A program made the position numbers and the translations under genes. From Candidatus Zixiibacteriota bacterium (GTDB lineage Bacteria; Zixibacteria; MSB-5A5; DSPP01): a stretch of 64,000 nt of DNA. The notes under the pieces were generated by a model. The model was not told the origin of the DNA, did not search any database, and worked only from the letters and a program-made list of their open reading frames with translations. The stretch lies in assembly GCA_022614805.1 (NCBI GenBank), contig JAKEHY010000038.1:248001-312000 (forward strand), in the 5' to 3' direction. This document shows, piece by piece, positions 28,230 to 36,381 of this stretch (position 1 is the first letter of the stretch; the number at the start of each line of letters is the position of its first letter).

Positions 28230-28846
28230 CAGTTCCGACCCATCCGGGCTTTAAGCGGGGGGGAAAATGCCACCTTTGAAATCCATTTCAAAATTTCCGG
28301 TCTCCCAACCTTGGTCACGGCCGAGAAGTTTACAAATTCAAATTCTTCCGAAGCGGGTAAAGAAGCGGCTATTTTTTCCCCCTGCTGATTCATGTGCGAG
28401 CGAGACAACTTGTCGGCTTTCGTTAGAACAAAGAGAATGGGTTTGGCGGTGGTTTTTATCCAGCCGGCCATTTGTGTGTCCAGTTCGGATGGTTCGTGGC
28501 GGATGTCCAATAGCGAAATGATACCGGCCAGCTTCGTCGAGGTATTCAAATAGCCATCCACCAGTTTGCCAATCCGTGCCTTTTCGGCGCCGGAAAGTTT
28601 GGCATAGCCGTAGCCGGGCAAATCGACGAAAAAAAGATTGTCGTTTATGAGATAATAGTTCAGGTTTTTGGTTTTACCCGGGGTTTTGGAAATCTCGGCC
28701 AATTTTTTCCGGTTGGTCAAGACGTTAATCAAGGAAGATTTGCCGACGTTGGAGCGGCCGGCAAAGGCGATTTCCGGAAAGGTATCGGGACAGGCCCCGA
28801 GAGTTGCCACCGTTTTGAAGAAGCGGGCCTTTCGGATTTCCCACAT
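28229..28846 (-). CDS. engB: Ribosome-biogenesis GTP-binding protein
   Basis: 205 residues of the YihA/YsxC family. G1 is GRSNVGKSSL, then TPGKTKNLNYY, G3 DLPGYGYA, G4 TKAD and a G5-like NFSAVTK. The family assists late large-subunit assembly. It follows lon closely and overlaps purA by the TGATG arrangement. The lon-engB order is common in bacteria. The ATG has no strong SD. Confidence 0.95.
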   Translation of the reverse strand: MWEIRKARFFKTVATLGACPDTFPEIAFAGRSNVGKSSLINVLTNRKKLAEISKTPGKTKNLNYYLINDNLFFVDLPGYGYAKLSGAEKARIGKLVDGYLNTSTKLAGIISLLDIRHEPSELDTQMAGWIKTTAKPILFVLTKADKLSRSHMNQQGEKIAASLPASEEFEFVNFSAVTKVGRPEILKWISKVAFSPPLKARMGRN

Positions 28847-28873
28847 GGTTCGACTTCGCTCACCATAAACAGG

Positions 28874-31237
28874 TCATAAAACCAAATCGAACGCCTGCGC
28901 CAGCGTTTCTATTTTGTGGAAGGTCAATCCCTCTTTCAGCTCGGCGGGCAATTCGGCCAGGTCTTTCTCGTTTTTTTGGGGGAGGAGGATATGTTTGATG
29001 CCGGCCTGTTTGGCCGCCAGAATTTTTTCGTCCAGCCCGCCGACGGGCAAAAGCTTTCCGGAAAGGGTAATCTCGCCGGTCATCGCAAAGCCCGGCCGGA
29101 CCGGCTTTTTGGCCAGCGCCGAAAGCAAGGCGACTGCCATCGTAACTCCGGCCGAAGGGCCGTCTTTCGGCACCGCCCCTTCGGGAATGTGGATGTGGAT
29201 TTCCAAATCCTTGAAGAAATCTTTTTTCAGCCGATAGGTTTTGTGGTTGGCGCGCAAAAAAGAAAGCCCGGCCTTGGCCGATTCCTGCATCACCTCCCCC
29301 AGCTTGCCGGTCAGGGTAAAGATCCCGCCGCCGGGCATCAAGGCGACTTCGACCGGCAAAAGTTCACCCCCCCGTTCGGTCCAGGCCAGACCCATCGCCC
29401 GTCCGACGGCCGGTTTTTTCTCCGCTTCGGTATCCAAATATTGCGGTGCGCCCAAAAGCTCGGCCACCAGTTCCGGCGTTACCGTTCTGGGAGTTTTCCC
29501 GTTTTCTGACAGCTTTCTGGTTGCCAGTTTGCGCATTATCGCCGCCATCTGACGTTCCAGCTCGCGCACGCCCGCTTCTTTGGTATAACGGCGGATGATT
29601 TCCAAAACGGCCGCCTCGCTGAAGGAGAGCTTCAGCTTTTCGGTTCCGAGCTCTTTGGTGAGCTTCGGAAAAAGATAGTTTTTGGCAATCGCCGACTTTT
29701 CGTGCTCCAGATACCCCGGCAGGCGGATGATTTCCATCCGGTCAAGCAAGGGGAGGGGAATGCCGTCCTGATGGTTGGCGGTGGTGATGAAAAAGACTTT
29801 GGAAAGGTCGCATTCCACTTCGAGGTAATGGTCGACAAAGCTTTTGTTCTGCTCCGGGTCCAGAATTTCCAAAAGAGCCGCCGCCGGGTCGCCGCGGTAG
29901 TCAGCCCCCAGCTTGTCCACTTCGTCCAGCAAAAAGACCGGGTTTATGGAGTCGGCTTTTTTCAGTCCCTGCACGATTCGGCCGGGCAACGAGCCGATGT
30001 AGGTGCGGCGGTGGCCGCGCAGCTCGGCTTCGTCCCGCACCCCTCCCAAAGACATCCGGGTGAAGTTGCGCCCGAGGGCCCCGGCAATGGAGCGGCCCAA
30101 GGAAGTTTTTCCCACCCCCGGCGGGCCGACGAAACAGAGAATGGACCCTTTCTTCTCCTTGGAGAGACGCATTACGGCCAAGTGTTCGAGAATCCGCTCC
30201 TTCGGTTTTTTCAAGCCGTAATGGTCGGTGTCGAGTACGGTCTTGACCGTTTTGAAGTCGGTCACATCCCGGGTTTCCTTGCCCCAGGGAACGCCCAACA
30301 ACCATTCCAGATAGCCCCGCACCACGGCCGCTTCGGAGGAATAGGGGTACATTTTCTTTAATTTCCCCAGTTCGGCACTACCCTTGTCTTTGACTTCCTT
30401 GGGTAAAGTTGGGGACGTCAATTTTTTGGCAAAATCGGCGGTCTCTTCGGGACCTTCCTCCATCTGCCCCAGTTCCTCTTTTATGGCGGCCAGCTGCTGG
30501 CGCAGGTAAAATTCCCGCTGGTTGCGGGTGACGTTTTCCCGCACCGAGGTGTCGATTTCCTCCTCTATTTTCAGAATTTCGATTTCGGCATTCAAAATTT
30601 CCAGCAAGCTCCGCAATTGGGTGACCGCCGAAGGCGCTTCCAGAAGCTTTTGCCGAATTTCGACTTTTTGCAAAATGTGGGCCGAAAAGGTGTCGGCCAG
30701 CCGCCGGGGGTCGGTGATGTTGTTCAGGTAAAGCAGGATTTCTTCCGGCATCCGGCGGTTGAGCCGCACGTATTCTTGAAAAGCGGCGGAAGTTGAACGG
30801 GTGAGCGCTTCCAGTTCGTTTGGACTGGCGGCCTTTTCGGAGTTGAGCAAAGTCAGCCGGGCGGAGAGATGTTTTTTCATTTTCGATTGCCCGTCCGCCG
30901 CAGGCAAATTAAAGACAGCCTCCGCCCGGGCCAGCCCCTCCACCAGCACTTTATGCGTACCGTTCGGCAGGGGGGTTACGTCCCGAATGCGTGCGACCGT
31001 GCCGACGGTGTACAAATCCTGCGGCCGGGGGAAGTCGGTTTCCGATTTTTTCTGGGTACACAGAAATATCTGCTGGTTGGACTTCTGGGCCTCGTGCACG
31101 GCCTCCAGGGAGCTCGTGCGGCCGATTAAAAGGGGGTAGGACATTCCCGGAAAAACCACCACGTCCCGAAGGGGCAAAACCGGCAGGAGGTCCGCAAGGG
31201 TTATTGTTTCCTGATTGTGTTCAATGGTTCCCAGCAT
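28874..31237 (-). CDS. lon: ATP-dependent protease Lon
   Basis: 787 residues: N-terminal LON substrate domain (LLPVLPLRDVVVFPGMSYPL), central AAA+ with Walker A GPPGVGKTSLGRS and Walker B PVFLLDEVDK, and C-terminal protease with the Ser-Lys dyad in GPSAGVTMA and GGLDEKILAAK. It degrades misfolded and regulatory proteins. Its ATG overlaps the clpX stop as TGATG, so lon is coupled to clpX. Confidence 0.97.
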   Translation of the reverse strand: MLGTIEHNQETITLADLLPVLPLRDVVVFPGMSYPLLIGRTSSLEAVHEAQKSNQQIFLCTQKKSETDFPRPQDLYTVGTVARIRDVTPLPNGTHKVLVEGLARAEAVFNLPAADGQSKMKKHLSARLTLLNSEKAASPNELEALTRSTSAAFQEYVRLNRRMPEEILLYLNNITDPRRLADTFSAHILQKVEIRQKLLEAPSAVTQLRSLLEILNAEIEILKIEEEIDTSVRENVTRNQREFYLRQQLAAIKEELGQMEEGPEETADFAKKLTSPTLPKEVKDKGSAELGKLKKMYPYSSEAAVVRGYLEWLLGVPWGKETRDVTDFKTVKTVLDTDHYGLKKPKERILEHLAVMRLSKEKKGSILCFVGPPGVGKTSLGRSIAGALGRNFTRMSLGGVRDEAELRGHRRTYIGSLPGRIVQGLKKADSINPVFLLDEVDKLGADYRGDPAAALLEILDPEQNKSFVDHYLEVECDLSKVFFITTANHQDGIPLPLLDRMEIIRLPGYLEHEKSAIAKNYLFPKLTKELGTEKLKLSFSEAAVLEIIRRYTKEAGVRELERQMAAIMRKLATRKLSENGKTPRTVTPELVAELLGAPQYLDTEAEKKPAVGRAMGLAWTERGGELLPVEVALMPGGGIFTLTGKLGEVMQESAKAGLSFLRANHKTYRLKKDFFKDLEIHIHIPEGAVPKDGPSAGVTMAVALLSALAKKPVRPGFAMTGEITLSGKLLPVGGLDEKILAAKQAGIKHILLPQKNEKDLAELPAELKEGLTFHKIETLAQAFDLVL

Positions 31238-32490
31238 CAGGCCGTTTTCCTTTTCGCCCCGTAGAACAAATGCGGTTTTTGTTTTTTGACTATCGATTCT
31301 TTCGTCACCAGGCAGCGGGTTACCCCTTCCAGGGAGGGGAGTTCGAACATCACCTCCAGCATCGCCTCCTCCAAAATCGAACGGAGGGCGCGGGCACCGG
31401 TTTTGCGCTTCCGGGCCAATTCCACGACCGCTTTCAGCGCCTCGGGCTCGAAGACCAGCTCGATGCCCTCCATTTCAAAAAGCTTTTTGTACTGTTTGGT
31501 GATGGCGTTTTTCGGTTCGGTCAGGATTTTCAGAAGCGCCTCGGCATCCAGCTCTTCCAGCGCGCAAACCACCGGCAGGCGGCCGACCAGTTCCGGAATC
31601 AAGCCGTAGGCCAGGAGGTCTTCCGGTTCGACCAGGGAAAAGATGGCCCCCTGTTTTTCCTTGGAGAGGGGGGTATGCATGGCGCCGAAGCCGACCGTTT
31701 TTTCCCCCACCCGGCGGGCGATGAGCCTGTCCAGTCCGTCAAAAGCGCCGCCGCAGATAAAGAGAATGTTTTTGGTGTTCAGTTGAACGAAGTTCTGCTC
31801 CGGGTGCTTGCGGCCCCCTTTGGGGGGGATGTTGGAAATCGTGCCTTCCAGAATTTTCAAAAGCCCCTGCTGAACTCCTTCGCCGGAAACGTCGCGGGTT
31901 ATGGAAGGGTTGTCCCCCTTGCGCGCAATTTTGTCGATTTCGTCGATGTAGATGATGCCCCGCTCGGCCCGGGCCAGGTCGTAGTCGGCCGCCTGCAACA
32001 ACCGGACCAGAATGTTTTCGACGTCTTCCCCGACGTAGCCCGCTTCGGTCAAGACCGTTGCGTCGGCGATGGCGAACGGCACGGAGAGCATTTTGGCCAG
32101 GGTTTCCGCCATCAGGGTCTTGCCGGTGCCGGTGGGGCCGATTAAAAGAATGTTTGACTTTTCCAATTCCACGTCGGCGGCGGCTTTGGGGTGAAAAACC
32201 CGCTTGTAGTGGTTGTAGACCGCCACGGAGACCGACTTTTTGGCTTTTTCCTGGCCGATGATGTAACCGTCCAGGTATTTTTTAATTTCCGCCGGCTTGG
32301 GGAGCGTTTCCAAAGTCGGAAGGGAACTCGGCGTGACGGGCGGCTTTTTGCCGGCCAGAAATTGCGAGCAGGTGACCACGCAGGCGTCGCAGATGGAGGC
32401 GTCGTAGCCGGTGATTAACGTCACCACCTCGGCGGCGGGCCGCCGGCAGAAAAAGCAGCGTTCCTTCGGGTCGGTCGGTTTTTTTGGCAT
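31237..32490 (-). CDS. clpX: ClpX, ATP-dependent Clp unfoldase
   Basis: 417 residues. The N-terminal zinc domain has CFFC and CDAC pairs, Walker A is [12 protein letters not shown], and Walker [12 protein letters not shown]. It unfolds substrates for ClpP, encoded just upstream. A short intrinsic terminator (32494-32515) ends 3 nt before the ATG at 32490, and no SD is seen beyond GGA. Expression relative to clpP may be reduced, or clpX may have an unseen promoter. Confidence 0.96.
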   Translation of the reverse strand: MPKKPTDPKERCFFCRRPAAEVVTLITGYDASICDACVVTCSQFLAGKKPPVTPSSLPTLETLPKPAEIKKYLDGYIIGQEKAKKSVSVAVYNHYKRVFHPKAAADVELEKSNILLIGPTGTGKTLMAETLAKMLSVPFAIADATVLTEAGYVGEDVENILVRLLQAADYDLARAERGIIYIDEIDKIARKGDNPSITRDVSGEGVQQGLLKILEGTISNIPPKGGRKHPEQNFVQLNTKNILFICGGAFDGLDRLIARRVGEKTVGFGAMHTPLSKEKQGAIFSLVEPEDLLAYGLIPELVGRLPVVCALEELDAEALLKILTEPKNAITKQYKKLFEMEGIELVFEPEALKAVVELARKRKTGARALRSILEEAMLEVMFELPSLEGVTRCLVTKESIVKKQKPHLFYGAKRKTA

Positions 32491-32493
32491 TCC

Positions 32494-32515
32494 AAAAAAA
32501 AGGCGCTTGTGCGCC
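32494..32515 (-). terminator. Intrinsic terminator between clpP and clpX
   Basis: On the minus strand a 6-bp stem (AGGCGC/GCGCCT) with loop ACAA is followed by eight T (32501-32494). The T-run ends 3 nt before the clpX ATG. It should cut transcription after clpP partially. Confidence 0.65.
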
Positions 32516-32557
32516 TCGGGTTAAAGTACGGAAACGGGCGGAAAAATCAAGCCCCGC

Positions 32558-33166
32558 TCACTTGGAATTGGTGCCGGTGCCTTTCCTTTTGGACTCGTAA
32601 ATCTCATCCACAAGCCCATAGGTTTTGGCCTCCTCGGCGGACATAAAGAAGTTCCGGTCGGTATCCTTTTCAATTTTTTCCAGCGGCTGGCCGGTGTGCT
32701 TGGCCAGAATATCGTTTAACCGGGCCTTGATGGTCAAAAGCTCCTTGGCGTGAATCTCGATGTCGGTAACCTGCCCCTGCACGCCGCCCCAGGGCTGGTG
32801 AATCATTATCCGGGCATGGGGCAAAGCGAAGCGCTTCTTGGGGGCGCCGGCGGCCAAAAGCAAAGCCCCCATCGAAGCGGCCATCCCCACGCAGGTGGTG
32901 GCCACGGCCGGCTTGATGAACTGCATCGTGTCGTAAATCGCCAGGCCGGAGGTCACAATGCCGCCCGGGGAGTTAATGTACAGGTTTATGTCCTTTTCCG
33001 GGTCTTCGGCTTCCAGAAAGATAAGCTGGGCGATGACCAGGTTAGCGATGTTGTCGTCGATGGGGCTGCCGATAAAAATAATCCGGTCCTTCAAGAGCCG
33101 GGAGTAAATGTCGTAGGCCCGCTCCCCCCGGCCGGTCTGTTCCACCACCATGGGTATTAGCTGCAT
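32558..33166 (-). CDS. clpP: ClpP protease subunit
   Basis: 202 residues. Catalytic Ser is in [14 protein letters not shown], His in [13 protein letters not shown], Asp in [13 protein letters not shown]. The ATG at 33166 ([20 protein letters not shown]) matches the family start and has AGGA 8 nt upstream; an in-frame start at 33229 would lie inside tig. Length is typical. It forms the barrel partnered by ClpX and sits directly after tig, the standard order. Confidence 0.96.
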   Translation of the reverse strand: MQLIPMVVEQTGRGERAYDIYSRLLKDRIIFIGSPIDDNIANLVIAQLIFLEAEDPEKDINLYINSPGGIVTSGLAIYDTMQFIKPAVATTCVGMAASMGALLLAAGAPKKRFALPHARIMIHQPWGGVQGQVTDIEIHAKELLTIKARLNDILAKHTGQPLEKIEKDTDRNFFMSAEEAKTYGLVDEIYESKRKGTGTNSK

Positions 33167-33179
33167 ATTAAAGTCCTTT

Positions 33180-34457
33180 CTATCTTCCATCCTCATTCTG
33201 TATAACGGCATTGGCAAGCAAAAAGTCAATCAGCTTTTCCTCCAAAATTGACTCGCGCACGTTTTTGATGCGCCCGGACTTTTTTATAAACTCGCGGGCC
33301 TCCTCTGGTTTCATCCCGTAGTTGGCGGCAAAGCGGGCCATCCAGGCGGAGGCATCGGCCTCGGTTACCTCGATTTTTTCCTTTCCCGCCAGCGCGTGCG
33401 ACAGGAAATCCCATTTCATCATCCGCTCAAAAGGGGGCCAGACCTTTTGTTCAAAATCGGACTCGGGAACGGACCCCTTTTCCTTTTTTAAATCCTCCTT
33501 CAAACGCTCTTTGGTCCCGGCCGAAAACGAGGGGGGAAAATCAAAGGGATTTTCCTCCACCAGCCGGTTGCGAACCTCCTGGCGAATGGCCTCGTCCGCT
33601 TCCCCTTCGGCGGAAGCTTCCAGCTTTTTGCGCACGGCCATCACCAGTTCCAAATAAGTCTGCGCGTTCCACTCCTTGAGCCGTTGGGCCAAAGAATCAT
33701 CCTTGGGCGGCAGGATTTTCTCCTTAATCTCTTTCACCACCGCTTTGAAGGTAACCGTGGAACCGGCCAGGTTTTTTTCGCTGTAATTTTCCGGATAGGT
33801 GACGGTCACTTCCGTCTGTCCAAAAGGATGTATTCCGGTCAAAGCGGTTTTGAACTCCGGCAGCAGCGTGGGGGTCAAAACCACCTCGTAGTTGGGGATA
33901 TTTTTTTCTTTTATCCGGTTTTGCGAATCGGAAACCACTTCCAAATCAAGAATCAAAAGGTTCCCCTCTTTCGCTTCCCGGGTAACGGCCGACCACTCTC
34001 CGGCCTCTTCCCGCAGCCGTTCCATCACCTGCTCCACGTCCTCATCTTTTACCCTCCGCACCCGACGGGTGAGTGCCAGCCCCTTGTACTTTTTCAGCTC
34101 GATTTCCGGGCGGACCTCAAAGCTGACGGTAAAGGAAAGCCCGGCGGCGGGGTCGTAATTCATCTCGCTTATGGCCGGGGGGGTAATCGGGGATACGCTT
34201 TTTTCCTTCTCCAAAAACTCCCGATAGGAGGCGTCCACCAGTTCAGCGATGGCATCCTGGGTGGCGGCACCCAAAAACTTTTGACGGATAATCTTTTTAG
34301 GAGCTTTCCCTTTCCGGAAACCCGGAATTTGGGCCTCGGCTTGATAGCCAGCCAAATACTGTTCAATTCGGGGTTCCACCCGGGCGGCCGGCACTTCCAC
34401 TTTCAGCCGGCGCTTCCAGTTTTGGTCTTTGGTAAGCGTATATTTTGTTTCGGTCAT
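33180..34457 (-). CDS. tig: Trigger factor
   Basis: 425 residues: ribosome-binding N-domain with the signature [12 protein letters not shown], a PPIase-like middle domain (about 150-240; somewhat degenerate) and a helical C-domain. It is a ribosome-bound folding chaperone. It starts the tig-clpP-clpX-lon cluster and lies 121 nt downstream of the tRNA-Leu gene on the same strand. No SD is evident before the ATG. Confidence 0.94.
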   Translation of the reverse strand: MTETKYTLTKDQNWKRRLKVEVPAARVEPRIEQYLAGYQAEAQIPGFRKGKAPKKIIRQKFLGAATQDAIAELVDASYREFLEKEKSVSPITPPAISEMNYDPAAGLSFTVSFEVRPEIELKKYKGLALTRRVRRVKDEDVEQVMERLREEAGEWSAVTREAKEGNLLILDLEVVSDSQNRIKEKNIPNYEVVLTPTLLPEFKTALTGIHPFGQTEVTVTYPENYSEKNLAGSTVTFKAVVKEIKEKILPPKDDSLAQRLKEWNAQTYLELVMAVRKKLEASAEGEADEAIRQEVRNRLVEENPFDFPPSFSAGTKERLKEDLKKEKGSVPESDFEQKVWPPFERMMKWDFLSHALAGKEKIEVTEADASAWMARFAANYGMKPEEAREFIKKSGRIKNVRESILEEKLIDFLLANAVIQNEDGR

Positions 34458-34578
34458 TTTTTTGCTTCAAGACGTGACGAATTTTGTTTTCATCGTTGTT
34501 TCAGTGGCCTCGATTTTGGTCGAGGGAGTTCTGGCGGCACATTGGCGCCGGCTACTGACAAAAGGCGGACTCAAAAAC

Positions 34579-34660
34579 TGCGAAAGGGGGGAGTCGAACC
34601 CCCACCCCCGAAGGGACAGGATCCTAAGTCCTGCGCGTCTGCCAGTTCCGCCACTTTCGC
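34579..34660 (-). tRNA. tRNA-Leu (UAG anticodon)
   Basis: A minus-strand cloverleaf. Acceptor arm GCGAAAG (34660-34654) pairs with CTTTCGC (34586-34580), discriminator A at 34579. The D-arm is GCGG..., the anticodon stem-loop is CAGGACTTAGGATCCTG with anticodon TAG (34626-34624), followed by a long variable arm (TCCCTTCGGGG) typical of leucine tRNA, and a TTC loop GGTTCGA. CCA is not encoded. Confidence 0.95.
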
Positions 34661-34803
34661 GCGCTACGACAAGCTTCCAGGGGCTACGCTCAAGGTTCGG
34701 AGCACACCATCGGGCACGGCCCTTGGGACGGCCATTCAAAATACGAAAGTTTGGACACAAGCGCAAACTCACTGCAGGCAGGGGAAAGCCGGGCCGTTTC
34801 TTC

Positions 34804-34839
34804 CAAAAAAAGAGGGCGGGTTTCCAACCCGCCCTCTTT
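34804..34839 (-). terminator. Intrinsic terminator after the dockerin-type protein
   Basis: A perfect 14-bp stem (AAAGAGGGCGGGTT and its complement, 34809-34839) with a 3-nt loop, followed on the minus strand by a run of T (complement of 34811-34805). It closes the gene ending at 34853. Confidence 0.85.
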
Positions 34840-34852
34840 CAGGTTTTTTTAT

Positions 34853-35458
34853 TCAGCAGGGAAAAGGAGCTCCGTTGAATGTCGCTGCAATTAGCAACAC
34901 AATATCTGCGCCGGAGAGGTTCCCGGTGCAGTTTACGTCCGAGTAACATAGGTTGCAGTCGCCGCCGACCGTTCCGGTTCCGTTCTGGTTGAATGTGCAC
35001 TGTATCAGCAACACGATATCGGCGCCGCTAAAACCGCCCGAACCGTTCAAGTCCCCTTTGGCCGCTGCACACGCCGGTGCTCCGGTCGCTCCATACCAAA
35101 AGCCCATCCCCATCTGGTAGGAGGAAGAAGTTGCATAACCGGAAACGGACTGGCCTACTGAAAGCCCCAAGCGGTAATTGTCTGAGGTGGCGTTGATGGC
35201 ACCGCCGCCGTTGATGGAAAGCCAGTTGAGCTGGAAAGCTTGAGGTGAAACCGATCGGACCGACGCCGGGTTGGGAGTCGATTCGACCGGAACGGGAACA
35301 GGGGCGGGTTTATCTGTAGCCGACTCCGCCGGAGTGTTCGGTTGTGCTTGAGTAGCTTCTTCCGCTTCCTGGACCGGTTTGGTATCCGCTGCTGCGACGG
35401 TTGACAAAACCAACCCCAGAAGGACTCCCGTCGTCACCAAAACCATTAAACGTTTCAT
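34853..35458 (-). CDS. Secreted protein with C-terminal dockerin-like pair
   Basis: 201 residues from ATG 35458 (SD AGGGAGGAG). A signal peptide (MKRLMVLVTTGVLLGLVLS) is followed by a Pro/Thr linker, a short domain (NWLSINGGGAINATSDNYRL) and two dockerin-type calcium motifs, GDLNGSGGFSGADIVLLI and SDVNCTGNLSGADIVLLI. Cys residues near the repeats may form a disulfide. The small middle domain with SVGQSVSGYATSSSYQMGMGF recalls modules seen in secreted proteins of uncultured FCB bacteria. Function is unknown; surface anchoring or assembly through the dockerin pair is inferred. Confidence 0.85.
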   Translation of the reverse strand: MKRLMVLVTTGVLLGLVLSTVAAADTKPVQEAEEATQAQPNTPAESATDKPAPVPVPVESTPNPASVRSVSPQAFQLNWLSINGGGAINATSDNYRLGLSVGQSVSGYATSSSYQMGMGFWYGATGAPACAAAKGDLNGSGGFSGADIVLLIQCTFNQNGTGTVGGDCNLCYSDVNCTGNLSGADIVLLIAATFNGAPFPC

Positions 35459-35860
35459 CCTGCTCCTCCCTTTGTGACGGCCAAAAGGCCTCTTTCTGCC
35501 CTTTCCGGATTTTATCCCGACCCTCATTCGCAAGGTAGCCATTTTGGGCCGTTTGTCAACCCCTTTCTTGAGGGAGAGCTTCCCAGCCCCTGCTCTGTAT
35601 CCATAATTTTCACCCCTAATTCTTCAATCCGTTGCTGCTGTTATGGGATCGAACGAAGTCCGCGGTTCCCATGTCGTCAAACAAAATCACTTGGTTATTC
35701 CCGCTTCCCTCATTTTCTTTTGGCTGTCGAGGAAATTTTTCCAAATTAGGCTAAATATTCGGTTCTTTTCCGGCTAAAAGGATTTGCCGATTTTGAGGGA
35801 GGAGTTTATCTTTATATTTCGTCATGGTAGTAAAATAACCTCTATCCACAGGAGGGTAAG
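35459..35860. other. Intergenic region between divergent dockerin and doxX genes
   Basis: About 400 nt without a gene. Minus strand: TTGACA (35559-35554), 16 bp, TACCTT (35537-35532) is a possible promoter for the dockerin gene. Plus strand: TTGAGG (35795-35800), 16 bp, then TATTTC may serve doxX. The rest is AT-rich and unremarkable. Confidence 0.35.
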
Positions 35861-36313
35861 ATGAGCATTAACAGAGAAGCGCTTGCCGCGTGGGGGCCCA
35901 CGGTTTTACGGATTGGGGTGGGGATTGTCTTCTTTGCTTACGGAGCCCAGAAAATGTGGGGCTGGTTCGGGGGGCCGGGACTTTCCGGCTGGCTCGACTT
36001 CGCCGATGCAATGGGTGTTCCCAAACCGCTGGCCGTTCTGGCTGCTTTGGCCGAGTTCTTTGGCGGCCTGGGGCTGATTTTTGGTTTTCTGACCCGCTTT
36101 TCCGCTTTGGGAATTTGCTGCGTAATGGCCGTCGCCATCCTCAAAATTCATTTGAAGGACGGTTTTTTTATGAATTCGATTTTAAACCAGAACAGGGGGC
36201 ACGGGATAGAGTATTCTCTTACCCTTCTTTTGGCGGCCACGTCCCTCGTACTTTCGGGGAGCGGCCGGCTGGGGCTGGATAAGCTAATCTGGAGGAGAAA
36301 GCTAACCGTTTAG
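35861..36313 (+). CDS. DoxX family membrane protein
   Basis: 150 residues with four transmembrane helices. The DoxX pattern is WGPTVLRIGVGIVFFAYGAQKMWGWFGG at the first helix and LAALAEFFGGLGLIFGFLTR in the third. DoxX proteins are linked to thiosulfate/quinone chemistry or redox stress in different bacteria; the exact role here is open. A strong SD (CAGGAGGG) precedes the ATG. It stands alone, closed by the terminator at 36326-36370. Confidence 0.88.
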   Translation: MSINREALAAWGPTVLRIGVGIVFFAYGAQKMWGWFGGPGLSGWLDFADAMGVPKPLAVLAALAEFFGGLGLIFGFLTRFSALGICCVMAVAILKIHLKDGFFMNSILNQNRGHGIEYSLTLLLAATSLVLSGSGRLGLDKLIWRRKLTV

Positions 36314-36325
36314 TTTTCCTGGAGG

Positions 36326-36370
36326 GAAAGAAAAAGAGGGCGAACCTTGCGGTCGCCCTCTTTTTCTTTC
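36326..36370. terminator. Terminator between doxX and the dockerin-type protein
   Basis: A perfect 18-bp inverted repeat (GAAAGAAAAAGAGGGCGA, 36326-36343, with its complement at 36353-36370) around a 9-nt loop. The T-rich arm acts for doxX; as a convergent site it can also serve the minus-strand gene ending at 36382. Confidence 0.8.
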
Positions 36371-36381
36371 TTTGATCGCCT

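Noticed and set aside
33684-34946. 420-codon plus-strand frame opposite tig and the tRNA gene
   Set aside because: It runs through tig and tRNA-Leu and encodes no recognisable domain. It is a product of GC-biased codons on the other strand.
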